Shown: piece by piece, positions 1 through 3,772 of the stretch
Position numbering within the stretch: the first letter of the stretch is position 1
How the letters are laid out: each line of letters starts with the position of its first letter
DNA from: Actinomycetota bacterium
Lineage (GTDB): Bacteria; Actinomycetota; Actinomycetes; Streptosporangiales; Streptosporangiaceae
Length of the DNA: 8,686 nt
Direction of reading: 5' to 3'
Assembly: GCA_003140115.1 (NCBI GenBank)
Contig: PLIQ01000068.1
Span: 19,795-28,480, forward strand
Notes under the pieces: generated by a model
The model's database searches: none
Seen by the model: only the letters and a program-made list of their open reading frames with translations
What the model was told of the DNA's origin: nothing
Translations under genes and position numbers: made by a program

Positions 1-242
1 AACAGCACCATCGCCGCGGGCAGCGCCAGCCGGGCCCGATCCGTAACGCCATGACCCTCCGACCCGGCCGCGTCAGGACGTCCTGAAGCCCGGGTTTCCT
101 GATCCTGGTGGCCCGCATCCGCGGTGGTGCTGTCCGTCATCCTTCTGGCAGGTCACTGTACCTGGCTGCCCGGGTCGTCCCGGATGTTCGGCTGCGCCAT
201 CAGCGTCGGGGATTCTGTCAGCCAGCGCCTAGCCTGCCGAAA
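1..242. other. Region without a supportable gene
   Basis: No tRNA fold or convincing protein was found here. Both strands give only short open frames without a clear ribosome binding site. A minus-strand frame leaving the window at position 1 encodes a short hydrophobic stretch (LALPAAMVL), possibly the edge of a membrane protein, but no start codon supports it. A perfect 14-bp palindrome lies at 73-86. Confidence 0.5.
73..86. repeat. Perfect 14-bp palindrome
   Basis: TCAGGAC followed directly by its reverse complement GTCCTGA. It has no spacer, so it is more likely a dimeric-protein binding site than an RNA hairpin. It lies about 160 bases beyond the 3' end of the tRNA array. No promoter next to it is obvious. 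Confidence 0.5.
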
Positions 243-290
243 GTATTGGGGCCAGATTCGCACCGGGAAGCAATGTTCAGTTGTCCAATA
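243..290 (-). pseudogene. tRNA remnant lacking the D arm
   Basis: This is the last tRNA-like unit of the array. The acceptor strands TATTGGA and CCCAATA form six of seven pairs. A T arm (CCCGG, loop TGCGAAT, CTGGC) forms four of five. Between acceptor and T arm are only 16 nt, which make a 3-bp stem with a 7-nt loop CTGAACA (it would read as GAA, Phe). The whole D arm is missing, so the unit is about 48 nt long. It is probably a deletion derivative and not functional. Confidence 0.45.
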
Positions 291-305
291 ACGTGAGCAC
301 CACTG

Positions 306-377
306 TCGGCCCAGGACGACTCGAACGCGCATTAACGCCTTAGGAGAGCGCCGCTCTGTGCATTGGACCACGGGCCG
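306..377 (-). tRNA. tRNA-Arg(CCT)
   Basis: Cloverleaf of 72 nt. The acceptor CGGCCCG pairs fully with TGGGCCG, with A73. The anticodon stem GCGCT/GGCGT closes the loop CTCCTAA. The D loop lacks the usual GG and the T stem has one mismatch, so the fold is somewhat degenerate. No CCA is encoded. Confidence 0.8.
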
Positions 378-381
378 TAAG

Positions 382-453
382 AGACGGCAGCCGGAATCGA
401 ACCGGCATAACACCCTTTGCGGGAGCGCACCTCAACCATTCGGCCATACCGTC
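382..453 (-). tRNA. tRNA-Cys(GCA), C33
   Basis: 72 nt. The acceptor GACGGTA pairs with TGCCGTC, with U73, the base used by Cys tRNAs. The T arm is GCCGG/CCGGC with loop TTCGATT. The anticodon loop is CCGCAAA, so position 33 is C instead of U. No CCA is encoded. Confidence 0.87.
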
Positions 454-454
454 G

Positions 455-526
455 CGTCCCCGGAGGGAATCGAACCCCCGCGCCCGGTTCCGGAAACCGG
501 AGCTTTTTCCTCTGAGCTACGAGGAC
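455..526 (-). tRNA. tRNA-Arg(CCG)
   Basis: 72 nt. The acceptor GTCCTCG pairs with CGGGGAC, with G73. The anticodon stem CCGGT/ACCGG closes the loop TTCCGGA. The T loop is TTCGATT. It lies one base from the Cys gene, so the two must be processed from one transcript. Confidence 0.92.
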
Positions 527-531
527 TTCAG

Positions 532-617
532 TGAGCGGAACAGGTGTCGAACCTGCAATGTCCCGAAGGATCCGGTTTTACGGACCGGCGCGGCCAGCCA
601 CTATCCGCCTTCCGCCC
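532..617 (-). tRNA. tRNA-Tyr(GTA), C33
   Basis: 86 nt with the long variable arm expected of bacterial Tyr tRNAs. The acceptor GGGCGGA pairs with TCCGCTC, with A73. The D stem GCGG/CCGC is perfect. The anticodon stem CCGGT/ACCGG closes the loop CCGTAAA, which has C at position 33. Confidence 0.92.
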
Positions 618-619
618 AT

Positions 620-694
620 TGGGGTGACCGGAGGGTTCCGACCCCTCTGCGGCCGGGTTCACAGCCCGGCTCCTCGCCACTCGGTTCAGCCACC
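620..694 (-). tRNA. tRNA-His(GTG) with encoded CCA
   Basis: The 8-bp acceptor includes the extra G(-1):C73 pair diagnostic of His tRNAs. CCA is encoded at 620-622. The anticodon stem CCGGG/CCCGG closes the loop CTGTGAA. The T loop is GTCGGAA instead of the TTCRA type, which would weaken the T54:A58 contact. Confidence 0.9.
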
Positions 695-695
695 G

Positions 696-766
696 TACTC
701 AGCGAAGGAATCGGACCCCCGTCCCCTGGGTGTGAACCAGGTGCTCTGCCACTGAGCTAGCCGAGC
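696..766 (-). tRNA. tRNA-Val(CAC)
   Basis: 71 nt. The acceptor GCTCGGC pairs with GCTGAGT, with A73. The D stem GCTC/GAGC is perfect. The anticodon stem CCTGG/CCAGG closes the loop TTCACAC. The T loop TCCGATT differs from consensus at position 55. The 5' end is one base from the neighbouring His gene region. No CCA is encoded. Confidence 0.9.
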
Positions 767-771
767 TTGCG

Positions 772-843
772 TGCTCCCAGGAGGACTCGAACCTCCACCG
801 CCGGCTCCGTAGGCCGACATGATCTCCGTTTCACCATAGGAGC
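772..843 (-). tRNA. tRNA-Arg(ACG)
   Basis: 72 nt. The acceptor GCTCCTA pairs with TGGGAGC, with A73. The anticodon stem TCGGC/GCCGG closes the loop CTACGGA. A34 would be read as inosine if the host TadA enzyme acts on it. The T arm is GGAGG/CCTCC. Confidence 0.92.
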
Positions 844-849
844 CCGGAG

Positions 850-921
850 TACCCGCACCTGGAGCTGAACCAGGGGCCTCTTCCTTGTCGGGGAAGCGCT
901 CTTCCGCTGAGCTATGCGGGC
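850..921 (-). tRNA. tRNA-Val(GAC), C33
   Basis: 72 nt. The acceptor GCCCGCA pairs with TGCGGGT, with A73. The D stem GCTC/GAGC is perfect. The perfect anticodon stem CTTCC/GGAAG closes the loop CCGACAA, with C at position 33. The T arm is CCTGG/CCAGG with loop TTCAGCT. Confidence 0.92.
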
Positions 922-922
922 C

Positions 923-998
923 TGGCGATGACGACGGGAGTTGAACCCGCACAGTCCACCTTGACGGGGTGGCGCACTACCGGTTGTGCTACGTCACC
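923..998 (-). tRNA. tRNA-Asp(GTC), C33, with encoded CCA
   Basis: The acceptor GGTGACG pairs with CGTCATC, with G73 as in Asp tRNAs. CCA is encoded at 923-925. The perfect anticodon stem CCACC/GGTGG closes the loop CCGTCAA, so base 33 is C. The T loop is TTCAACT. Confidence 0.93.
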
Positions 999-1002
999 AG
1001 GG

Positions 1003-1076
1003 CTCTCGCGGAAGGATTCGAACCTTCACCGTGCTGATTAACAGTCAGCCGTCCTGCCTGGTTAGACCACGCGAGA
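1003..1076 (-). tRNA. tRNA-Asn(GTT)
   Basis: 74 nt and nearly consensus. The acceptor TCTCGCG pairs perfectly with CGCGAGA, with G73. The anticodon stem GCTGA/TCAGC closes the loop CTGTTAA. The T arm is GAAGG/CCTTC with loop TTCGAAT. No CCA is encoded. Confidence 0.95.
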
Positions 1077-1132
1077 TCGAGATTGCCGCGCTTTGCCGTC
1101 TAATACCGGTCCTGGCGCGCGGCCAGCCTTCG

Positions 1133-1204
1133 TGACCCCACGGAGATTCGAACTCCGTCCCGCTGCTTGAAGGGCAGCGATCCTAACCCATAGACCGTGG
1201 GGCC
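1133..1204 (-). tRNA. tRNA-Glu(TTC), C33
   Basis: 72 nt. The acceptor GGCCCCA pairs with TGGGGTC, with A73. The perfect anticodon stem GCTGC/GCAGC closes the loop CCTTCAA, with C33. The T arm is CGGAG/CTCCG. It is followed by one of the longer spacers of the array (1077-1132), in which I see nothing. Confidence 0.92.
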
Positions 1205-1210
1205 CCTGAG

Positions 1211-1284
1211 TGCTCCGTGCCGGGCTTGAACCGGCATTCTCCAGGTTGAGGGCCTGGCGAGATATCCGTTTACTCCAACGGAGC
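1211..1284 (-). tRNA. tRNA-Glu(CTC), C33
   Basis: 74 nt. The acceptor GCTCCGT pairs perfectly with ACGGAGC, with A73. The perfect anticodon stem CCAGG/CCTGG closes the loop CCCTCAA, with C33. The T loop is TTCAAGC. It lies next to the Glu(TTC) gene, a same-amino-acid pair. Confidence 0.92.
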
Positions 1285-1285
1285 A

Positions 1286-1362
1286 TGGCGCGCCGCCCCG
1301 GACTCGAACCGGGAGCCGTCTCGTTAGAAGCGAGGTGCGTTGTCCAGTTGCGCCAGCGACGC
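1286..1362 (-). tRNA. tRNA-Arg(TCT) with encoded CCA
   Basis: The acceptor GCGTCGC pairs with GCGGCGC, with G73. CCA is encoded at 1286-1288. The anticodon stem CCTCG/CGAGA has one C-A mismatch at its base and closes the loop CTTCTAA. The T arm is CCCGG/CCGGG. Confidence 0.92.
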
Positions 1363-1369
1363 TTGATCG

Positions 1370-1443
1370 TGGGCCATCAGGGAATCGGACCCTGGACGAA
1401 CGCGGGTTAAAAGGCCGCCGCTCTACGACTGAGCTAATGGTCC
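1370..1443 (-). tRNA. tRNA-Lys(TTT)
   Basis: 74 nt. The acceptor GGACCAT pairs with ATGGCCC with one A-C mismatch at pair 3, and A73. The D stem GCTC/GAGC is perfect. The anticodon loop is CTTTTAA; its stem has a C-C mismatch next to the loop. The variable region is 7 nt and the T loop TCCGATT is off consensus. It is somewhat degenerate but probably still folds. Confidence 0.82.
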
Positions 1444-1478
1444 GTCACTGGTATTCGCTGGGCCGGTTTACTCATCAT
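1434..1478 (-). CDS. Possible 14-residue ORF inside the array
   Basis: A short frame, MMSKPAQRIPVTDH, fills the 50-nt spacer between tRNA-Val(TAC) and tRNA-Lys(TTT). A near-perfect Shine-Dalgarno (GAAAGGAG, 1485-1492) lies 6 nt before the ATG. The stop codon falls in the linker just inside the Lys tRNA. No family is recognised. It could be a leader-type peptide or chance. The ribosome binding site is the main reason for listing it, because spacers in this array otherwise lack such sites. Confidence 0.3.
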   Translation of the reverse strand: MMSKPAQRIPVTDH

Positions 1479-1493
1479 GGTTGGCTCCTTTCG

Positions 1494-1568
1494 TGGGCCA
1501 GGCAGAGCTCGAACCTGCGCATTTCTTCCATGTAAGGGGAGTGCCTTAACCAGCTTGGCCACTGGCCC
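1494..1568 (-). tRNA. tRNA-Val(TAC)
   Basis: 75 nt. The acceptor GGGCCAG pairs perfectly with CTGGCCC, with A73. The anticodon loop is CTTACAT; its stem CTCCC/GGAAG has one mismatch. The variable region is 6 nt and the T loop TTCGAGC. Confidence 0.88.
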
Positions 1569-1572
1569 TGGG

Positions 1573-1646
1573 TAGCGAGAGTCAGCATCGAACTGACGAC
1601 CTTCCGGTTATGGGCCGGACGCTCTGACCGACTGAGCTATCTCGCC
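1573..1646 (-). tRNA. tRNA-Met(CAT), elongator type, C33
   Basis: 74 nt. The acceptor GGCGAGA pairs fully with TCTCGCT (first pair G-U), with A73. Because pair 1-72 is formed, it is not an initiator. The perfect stem TCCGG/CCGGA closes the loop CCCATAA, with C33. A CAT anticodon could also be a lysidine-modified Ile tRNA; the body resembles elongator Met. Confidence 0.88.
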
Positions 1647-1650
1647 ATAG

Positions 1651-1724
1651 TTGGCCACCTGGGAGTCGGACCCAGCAGCTACTTGCTTATCAGGCAAGCC
1701 TCTTCACCGGTTGAGTAGCGGCCA
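1651..1724 (-). tRNA. tRNA-Ile(GAT)
   Basis: 74 nt. The acceptor TGGCCGC pairs with GTGGCCA, with A73. The perfect anticodon stem CTTGC/GCAAG closes the loop CTGATAA. The T arm is CTGGG/CCCAG with loop TCCGACT. A U1 start is unusual for Ile but the fold is sound. Confidence 0.9.
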
Positions 1725-1725
1725 G

Positions 1726-1811
1726 CGGAAGGCGGAGGGGACGATCCCCAGGCGCTCGCACGCCCCGTCCGGTTTCAAACCGGCGCCCGCCACCCGGCAG
1801 GTTCACCATCC
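1726..1811 (-). tRNA. tRNA-Ser(TGA)
   Basis: 86 nt with a long variable arm, G73 and loop TTTGAAA, as in Ser tRNAs. The acceptor GGATGGT pairs with GCCTTCC apart from one T-T mismatch. The T loop ATCGTCC and T stem are weak. It is the first of four consecutive Ser genes. Confidence 0.85.
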
Positions 1812-1816
1812 TTGAA

Positions 1817-1903
1817 CGGAGAGCGGAGGACATGATCCCCTGGGCCGTGAGGCCCTCATCCGCTTTCGAGGCGGCTCCGGTGCGCCTGCCCGGTTCACTC
1901 TCC
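1817..1903 (-). tRNA. tRNA-Ser(CGA)
   Basis: 87 nt, class II. The acceptor GGAGAGT pairs with GCTCTCC, with G73. The anticodon stem GCCGC/GCGGA closes the loop CTCGAAA. The T loop ATCATGT lacks the conserved C56-G57, so the elbow contact with the D loop is probably impaired. Confidence 0.85.
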
Positions 1904-1908
1904 ATGGG

Positions 1909-1997
1909 CGGAAGGGAGAACTTGAATCTCAGGGCCTTCCGGCCCCCACCCGCTTTCCAGGCGGGGACCAGACCACCACCTAGTGGTTTCATCTTCC
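1909..1997 (-). tRNA. tRNA-Ser(GGA), imperfect acceptor
   Basis: About 89 nt, class II. The perfect anticodon stem CCCGC/GCGGG closes the loop CTGGAAA. The T loop is TTCAAGT, and G73 follows. The 5' acceptor strand GGAAGAT can pair only over its first five bases, because the 3' strand appears about 2 nt short. This may be the start of decay. The boundary at the 3' end is uncertain by 2 nt. Confidence 0.75.
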
Positions 1998-2002
1998 ATG
2001 CG

Positions 2003-2086
2003 AGGAAGGCGGGCGACTTGAACGCCACGAGGTTAACCGCGCATCGCTTAGCGGGCGAGCCCGGCCGCCTGGCCGGTTCACCTTCC
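2003..2086 (-). tRNA. tRNA-Ser(GCT), C33
   Basis: 84 nt, class II. The acceptor GGAAGGT pairs with GCCTTCC. The anticodon loop CCGCTAA has C33; its stem has one mismatch at the base. The T loop is TTCAAGT. The discriminator is U instead of the G typical of Ser tRNAs. It is the fourth Ser gene in the block. Confidence 0.82.
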
Positions 2087-2087
2087 G

Positions 2088-2171
2088 TACGCCGGGAGGG
2101 ATTTGCACCCTCACACCCCTTCCGGGGCACAGGTTCCTGAGACCTGCGCGTCTGCATTCCGCCACCAGCGC
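2088..2171 (-). tRNA. tRNA-Leu(CAG)
   Basis: 84 nt, class II with a variable arm (CCCC/GGGG). The acceptor GCGCTGG pairs with CCGGCGT, with A73 as needed by leucyl-tRNA synthetase. The anticodon stem CAGGT/ACCTG closes the loop CTCAGGA. The T arm is GAGGG/CCCTC with loop TGCAAAT. It is the only normally built Leu tRNA in the array. Confidence 0.92.
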
Positions 2172-2176
2172 TCAAG

Positions 2177-2249
2177 AGTGACCGACGAGATTCGAACTCG
2201 CCCTGAGACGTTGGCAACGTCTCGTGCTAACCGCTGACACTACGGTCAC
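2177..2249 (-). tRNA. tRNA-Gly(GCC)
   Basis: 73 nt. The acceptor GTGACCG pairs perfectly with CGGTCAC, with U73 as usual for Gly. The perfect anticodon stem AGACG/CGTCT closes the loop TTGCCAA. The T loop is TTCGAAT. It is one of the best-preserved genes of the array. Confidence 0.94.
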
Positions 2250-2250
2250 A

Positions 2251-2322
2251 TGGAGCCCTTCCCCGGTGTCGAGCCGGGCGGCCACTCCATACCAAGGAAT
2301 GGCGGACGCCGATCCGAAGGGC
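2251..2322 (-). tRNA. tRNA-Thr(GGT), short D arm, encoded CCA
   Basis: The body is only 69 nt. The acceptor GCCCTTC pairs with GAAGGGC, with U73, and CCA is encoded at 2251-2253. The anticodon stem ATTCC/GGAGT closes the loop TTGGTAT. The D arm is reduced to GGA, a 6-nt loop, and TCC. The T arm is CCCGG/CCGGG with loop CTCGACA. Thr(TGT) has almost the same D arm. Confidence 0.85.
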
Positions 2323-2327
2323 ATGAG

Positions 2328-2404
2328 CTGGCCGGGCTGGAATCGAACCAGCGTCCTCGTACGGTTCAAAGCCGCAGCGCCCCTGCCGACAGAGCAACGG
2401 GCCA
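2328..2404 (-). tRNA. tRNA-Gln(TTG)
   Basis: The acceptor TGGCCCG pairs perfectly with CCGGCCA, giving the U1-A72 pair and G73 typical of Gln tRNAs. The anticodon stem TGCGG/CCGTA closes the loop CTTTGAA. The T arm is GCTGG/CCAGC with loop TTCGATT. The variable region is 7 nt. Confidence 0.9.
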
Positions 2405-2408
2405 TCAG

Positions 2409-2477
2409 AGCCCTCCCCCAGGGTCGAACTGGGCAGGCTGCCCTTACAAGGGGCCACCGGACGCCGGTCCGAAGGGC
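2409..2477 (-). tRNA. tRNA-Thr(TGT), short D arm
   Basis: 69 nt. The acceptor GCCCTTC is identical to that of Thr(GGT) and pairs with GGAGGGC, with U73. The anticodon loop is CTTGTAA. The short D arm differs from that of Thr(GGT) at a single base, which suggests duplication. No CCA is encoded here, unlike in the other two Thr genes. Confidence 0.87.
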
Positions 2478-2481
2478 GTCG

Positions 2482-2556
2482 TACGCTCGGCGGGAGTCGA
2501 ACCCCCGTCAACTTGGCCCTCAACCAAGCCTGTCTACCTGTTTGCGGCACGAGCCC
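2482..2556 (-). tRNA. tRNA with GAG (Leu) anticodon but class I body
   Basis: 75 nt. The perfect anticodon stem CTTGG/CCAAG closes the loop TTGAGGG, so the anticodon is GAG (Leu), and the discriminator is A. The variable region is only 5 nt (TTGAC), whereas Leu tRNAs normally carry a long variable arm. The acceptor has one mismatch and the T stem one. Either it is charged poorly or not with Leu, or its identity changed by anticodon mutation. Confidence 0.75.
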
Positions 2557-2557
2557 G

Positions 2558-2628
2558 TGGAGCCGCCGCCCGGTGTCGAGCCGGGCCTCTCGCCTTACGG
2601 GGGCGAGGCCGCAGCCGTGCGCGGCGGC
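2558..2628 (-). tRNA. tRNA-Thr(CGT), C33, short D arm, encoded CCA
   Basis: The body is 68 nt. The acceptor GCCGCCG pairs perfectly with CGGCGGC, with U73, and CCA is encoded at 2558-2560. The anticodon stem TCGCC/GGCGA closes the loop CCCGTAA, with C33. The T arm is identical to that of Thr(GGT). The D arm is reduced to about 3 bp. Confidence 0.87.
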
Positions 2629-2632
2629 AAAG

Positions 2633-2705
2633 CTCCCGCTCATGGCCTCGAACCACGAACCTCCAGGATCAGAACCTGGCGCTCTGCCAATTGAGCTAAG
2701 CGGGA
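2633..2705 (-). tRNA. tRNA-Gln(CTG)
   Basis: 73 nt. The acceptor TCCCGCT pairs perfectly with AGCGGGA, giving U1-A72 and G73 as in Gln tRNAs. The D stem GCTC/GAGC and anticodon stem CCAGG/CCTGG are perfect. The loop is TTCTGAT. No CCA is encoded. Confidence 0.93.
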
Positions 2706-3680
2706 TCAAGTAGGCGAGGCGGGAGTCGACAGAACGCGCAACCGCGCAGCTTTCGGGGCCGTTGACAGGCCGCTCTGCCGATTGGACGTACTCGCCCGTG
2801 CGCCGAGAGAATTACGATATCCCAACCGTTCGCTTAAGAGGCGACCGCTCTTCCTTTGAGCTACCGGCGCTTGGAGCCCCACCGGGGAATTAACCCCGCT
2901 AACCAGCTTGGCTGGCACATCGCCACTGAATGCTTGTGAGGCATGTTCTACTTCAGGCCACAACTCTCGAATCCGCACACGACGGCGCACGCCGAGCCAG
3001 GGCCACACTTTCAAGGTCAGCCACTCCCTGTGGGGCTGGACAGAAACCTGCCACGCCCAGGCCATCTTGTGCTGGGGACGGCCTCGGGCCGGAGAGATAC
3101 GGCCGACCCCGGTCAGGTGCTGAAGTTTGAGGATCACGTCCTCGTCCGTCATCCGCACCGCCACCCACCACCTGCCCTGCGTGGAACGGCTGACAGTCCA
3201 GCATCCTTCACCCTCCAGGATGCCAGCAACCCAGGCTACTTCAGCGTCTGAGATCTCGTAGCGCGGGTCTGGCACATTTTCATACCGGCAAGCACTGCAC
3301 TGCCGTCGGTTCATACTCTTAGGTCGGCCGCACAGGCAAAGATCTTTGCGGTTACGGTCCAGGTCGCTTTTGCAAATTTTGCAGACCGACTGGTGCCGCC
3401 CTCCGCCGCGACGGTGGAAATCATCCAGCGACTTCTCGCGCCGGCACCGCCCGCAGATTTTTCGCCCTGGCGCTGACGGCGGCCCCAGATGTTTCCTGAT
3501 CCACGCCTGCCCCGTAAAGTGTGACGTGTCCAAGTTCAGCGCGGCGATGTAGCGCGTCACGGTCCTGTACGACCCGCCCGCGGGCACGAGCCCGATCGCT
3601 CTCATGACTTGCGCGATACTGGCCGACTCGGCAACAGCGGAACGCAACTGATCTTCGGTCCACTTACGACTGCTAGCCAC
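2706..3680 (-). CDS. LAGLIDADG homing endonuclease with zinc ribbons, inside the tRNA array
   Basis: This is a 324-residue frame starting at GTG. Residues 5-60 match the N-terminal DNA-binding region common in actinophage HNH/homing endonucleases (RKWTEDQLR..., SYRTVTRYI, LDTSHFTGQAW). Two zinc-ribbon-like cysteine sets follow: C76/C79/C100/C103 and C115/C117/C128/C131. Residues 150-161 (WVAGILEGEGCW) are a single LAGLIDADG motif with E158 at the catalytic acid position, followed by the rest of such a domain to about residue 245. A single motif implies a homodimer. The conserved protein should end near residue 245-250, but no stop occurs until 2706, so the last 75 residues are translated from three tRNA units. 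The native 3' end has therefore probably been lost. A TAGACT box at 3687-3692, 6 nt before the GTG, suggests a leaderless mRNA. Its likely role is a free-standing homing enzyme that cuts empty array alleles. Its target is unknown. Confidence 0.8.
   Translation of the reverse strand: MASSRKWTEDQLRSAVAESASIAQVMRAIGLVPAGGSYRTVTRYIAALNLDTSHFTGQAWIRKHLGPPSAPGRKICGRCRREKSLDDFHRRGGGRHQSVCKICKSDLDRNRKDLCLCGRPKSMNRRQCSACRYENVPDPRYEISDAEVAWVAGILEGEGCWTVSRSTQGRWWVAVRMTDEDVILKLQHLTGVGRISPARGRPQHKMAWAWQVSVQPHREWLTLKVWPWLGVRRRVRIRELWPEVEHASQAFSGDVPAKLVSGVNSPVGLQAPVAQRKSGRLLSERLGYRNSLGARASTSNRQSGLSTAPKAARLRVLSTPASPT
2711..2797 (-). pseudogene. tRNA-like unit with expanded T loop
   Basis: The acceptor GGGCGAG pairs fully with CTCGCCT, with A73, and a stem GGCC/GGCC closes a 7-nt loop TGTCAAC. 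The T stem GCGG/CCGC encloses about 17 nt instead of 7, as if some 10-11 nt (about 2730-2740) had been inserted after the first T-loop bases. Base 33 would be G and the anticodon is unclear: UCA in the strict 7-nt loop, or GUC if shifted by one. It is probably non-functional. The open frame of the endonuclease gene also runs through it. Confidence 0.5.
2799..2870 (-). tRNA. tRNA-Lys(CTT)
   Basis: 72 nt. The acceptor GCGCCGG pairs with TCGGCGC, with A73. The D stem GCTC/GAGC is perfect. The anticodon loop is CTCTTAA. The T stem is weak and the T loop is ATCGTAA. It lies inside the open frame that extends from the endonuclease gene, on the same strand. Confidence 0.85.
2872..2942 (-). pseudogene. 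tRNA with intact stems but no anticodon
   Basis: The body is 68 nt, with CCA encoded at 2872-2874 and U73. The acceptor GCCTCAC pairs fully with GTGGGGC, the D stem is GCAT/ATGT, and the T stem CGGGG/CCCCG is perfect with a 6-nt loop. The anticodon stem CCAGC/GCTGG is perfect but closes only three bases (CAA) instead of seven. Four bases including the anticodon are therefore missing. What remains would fit a Gly-type loop ending in CCAA, but the identity is lost. It lies directly after the conserved part of the endonuclease gene. Confidence 0.6.
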
Positions 3681-3686
3681 GATGCA

Positions 3687-3692
3687 AGTCTA
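3687..3692 (-). promoter_or_regulatory. -10 box of the endonuclease gene
   Basis: TAGACT lies 6 nt before the GTG start, the spacing of leaderless actinobacterial promoters. The same hexamer occurs before the ABC transporter gene. No clear -35 box is visible. Confidence 0.4.
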
Positions 3693-3718
3693 CCGGTTCG
3701 ATGCGTCTCTACCACTCA

Positions 3719-3771
3719 GGACGCGCTGCGCCCCTTGGAAGGCTGGAGCTCCGCCATTGAGCCACGTCCGC
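3719..3771 (-). pseudogene. 5' half of a tRNA-Gly(TCC), truncated
   Basis: The sequence starts like a Gly(UCC) tRNA: an acceptor strand GCGGACG, TG, D arm GCTC/GAGC, then CCAGC and loop CTTCCAA. After the loop the expected GCTGG strand is missing and unrelated GC-rich sequence follows. A short segment CGTCC can still pair with part of the acceptor. The T arm is absent. It is the unit directly upstream of the endonuclease gene, so it was probably broken by insertion or rearrangement there. Confidence 0.55.
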
Positions 3772-3772
3772 G

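Noticed and set aside
153..413. Minus-strand 86-codon frame at the distal array end
   Set aside because: It runs through tRNA-Arg(CCT) and part of tRNA-Cys and has no family likeness.
1690..2217. Long minus-strand open frame of 175 codons through the Ser/Leu tRNAs
   Set aside because: It reads through five tRNA genes that fold well; the protein is Arg/Gly/Pro-rich without family likeness. It is a shadow of GC-rich tRNA sequence.
2224..2709. Overlapping open frames of 149-160 codons on both strands
   Set aside because: They cover tRNA-Gly to tRNA-Gln. Repeated words such as RARPGVEP come from T-arm sequences read as protein.
2711..2797. Selenocysteine tRNA (UCA anticodon)
   Set aside because: The acceptor is a normal 7 bp with A73, base 33 is G, and there is no extended D stem or true long variable arm.
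3693..3710. T-arm-like sequence ccggttcgatgcg on the plus strand
   Set aside because: No other tRNA arm surrounds it on the plus strand; it lies just upstream of the endonuclease promoter.
2875..3771. tRNA-Gly split by an intron containing the endonuclease gene
   Set aside because: The Gly(TCC) 5' half ends in its anticodon loop and the unit at 2875 has a matching GCTGG strand, but the acceptor strands (GCGGACG and GTGGGGC) do not pair, and the 2875 unit has its own complete 5' half. No group I intron core was recognised.
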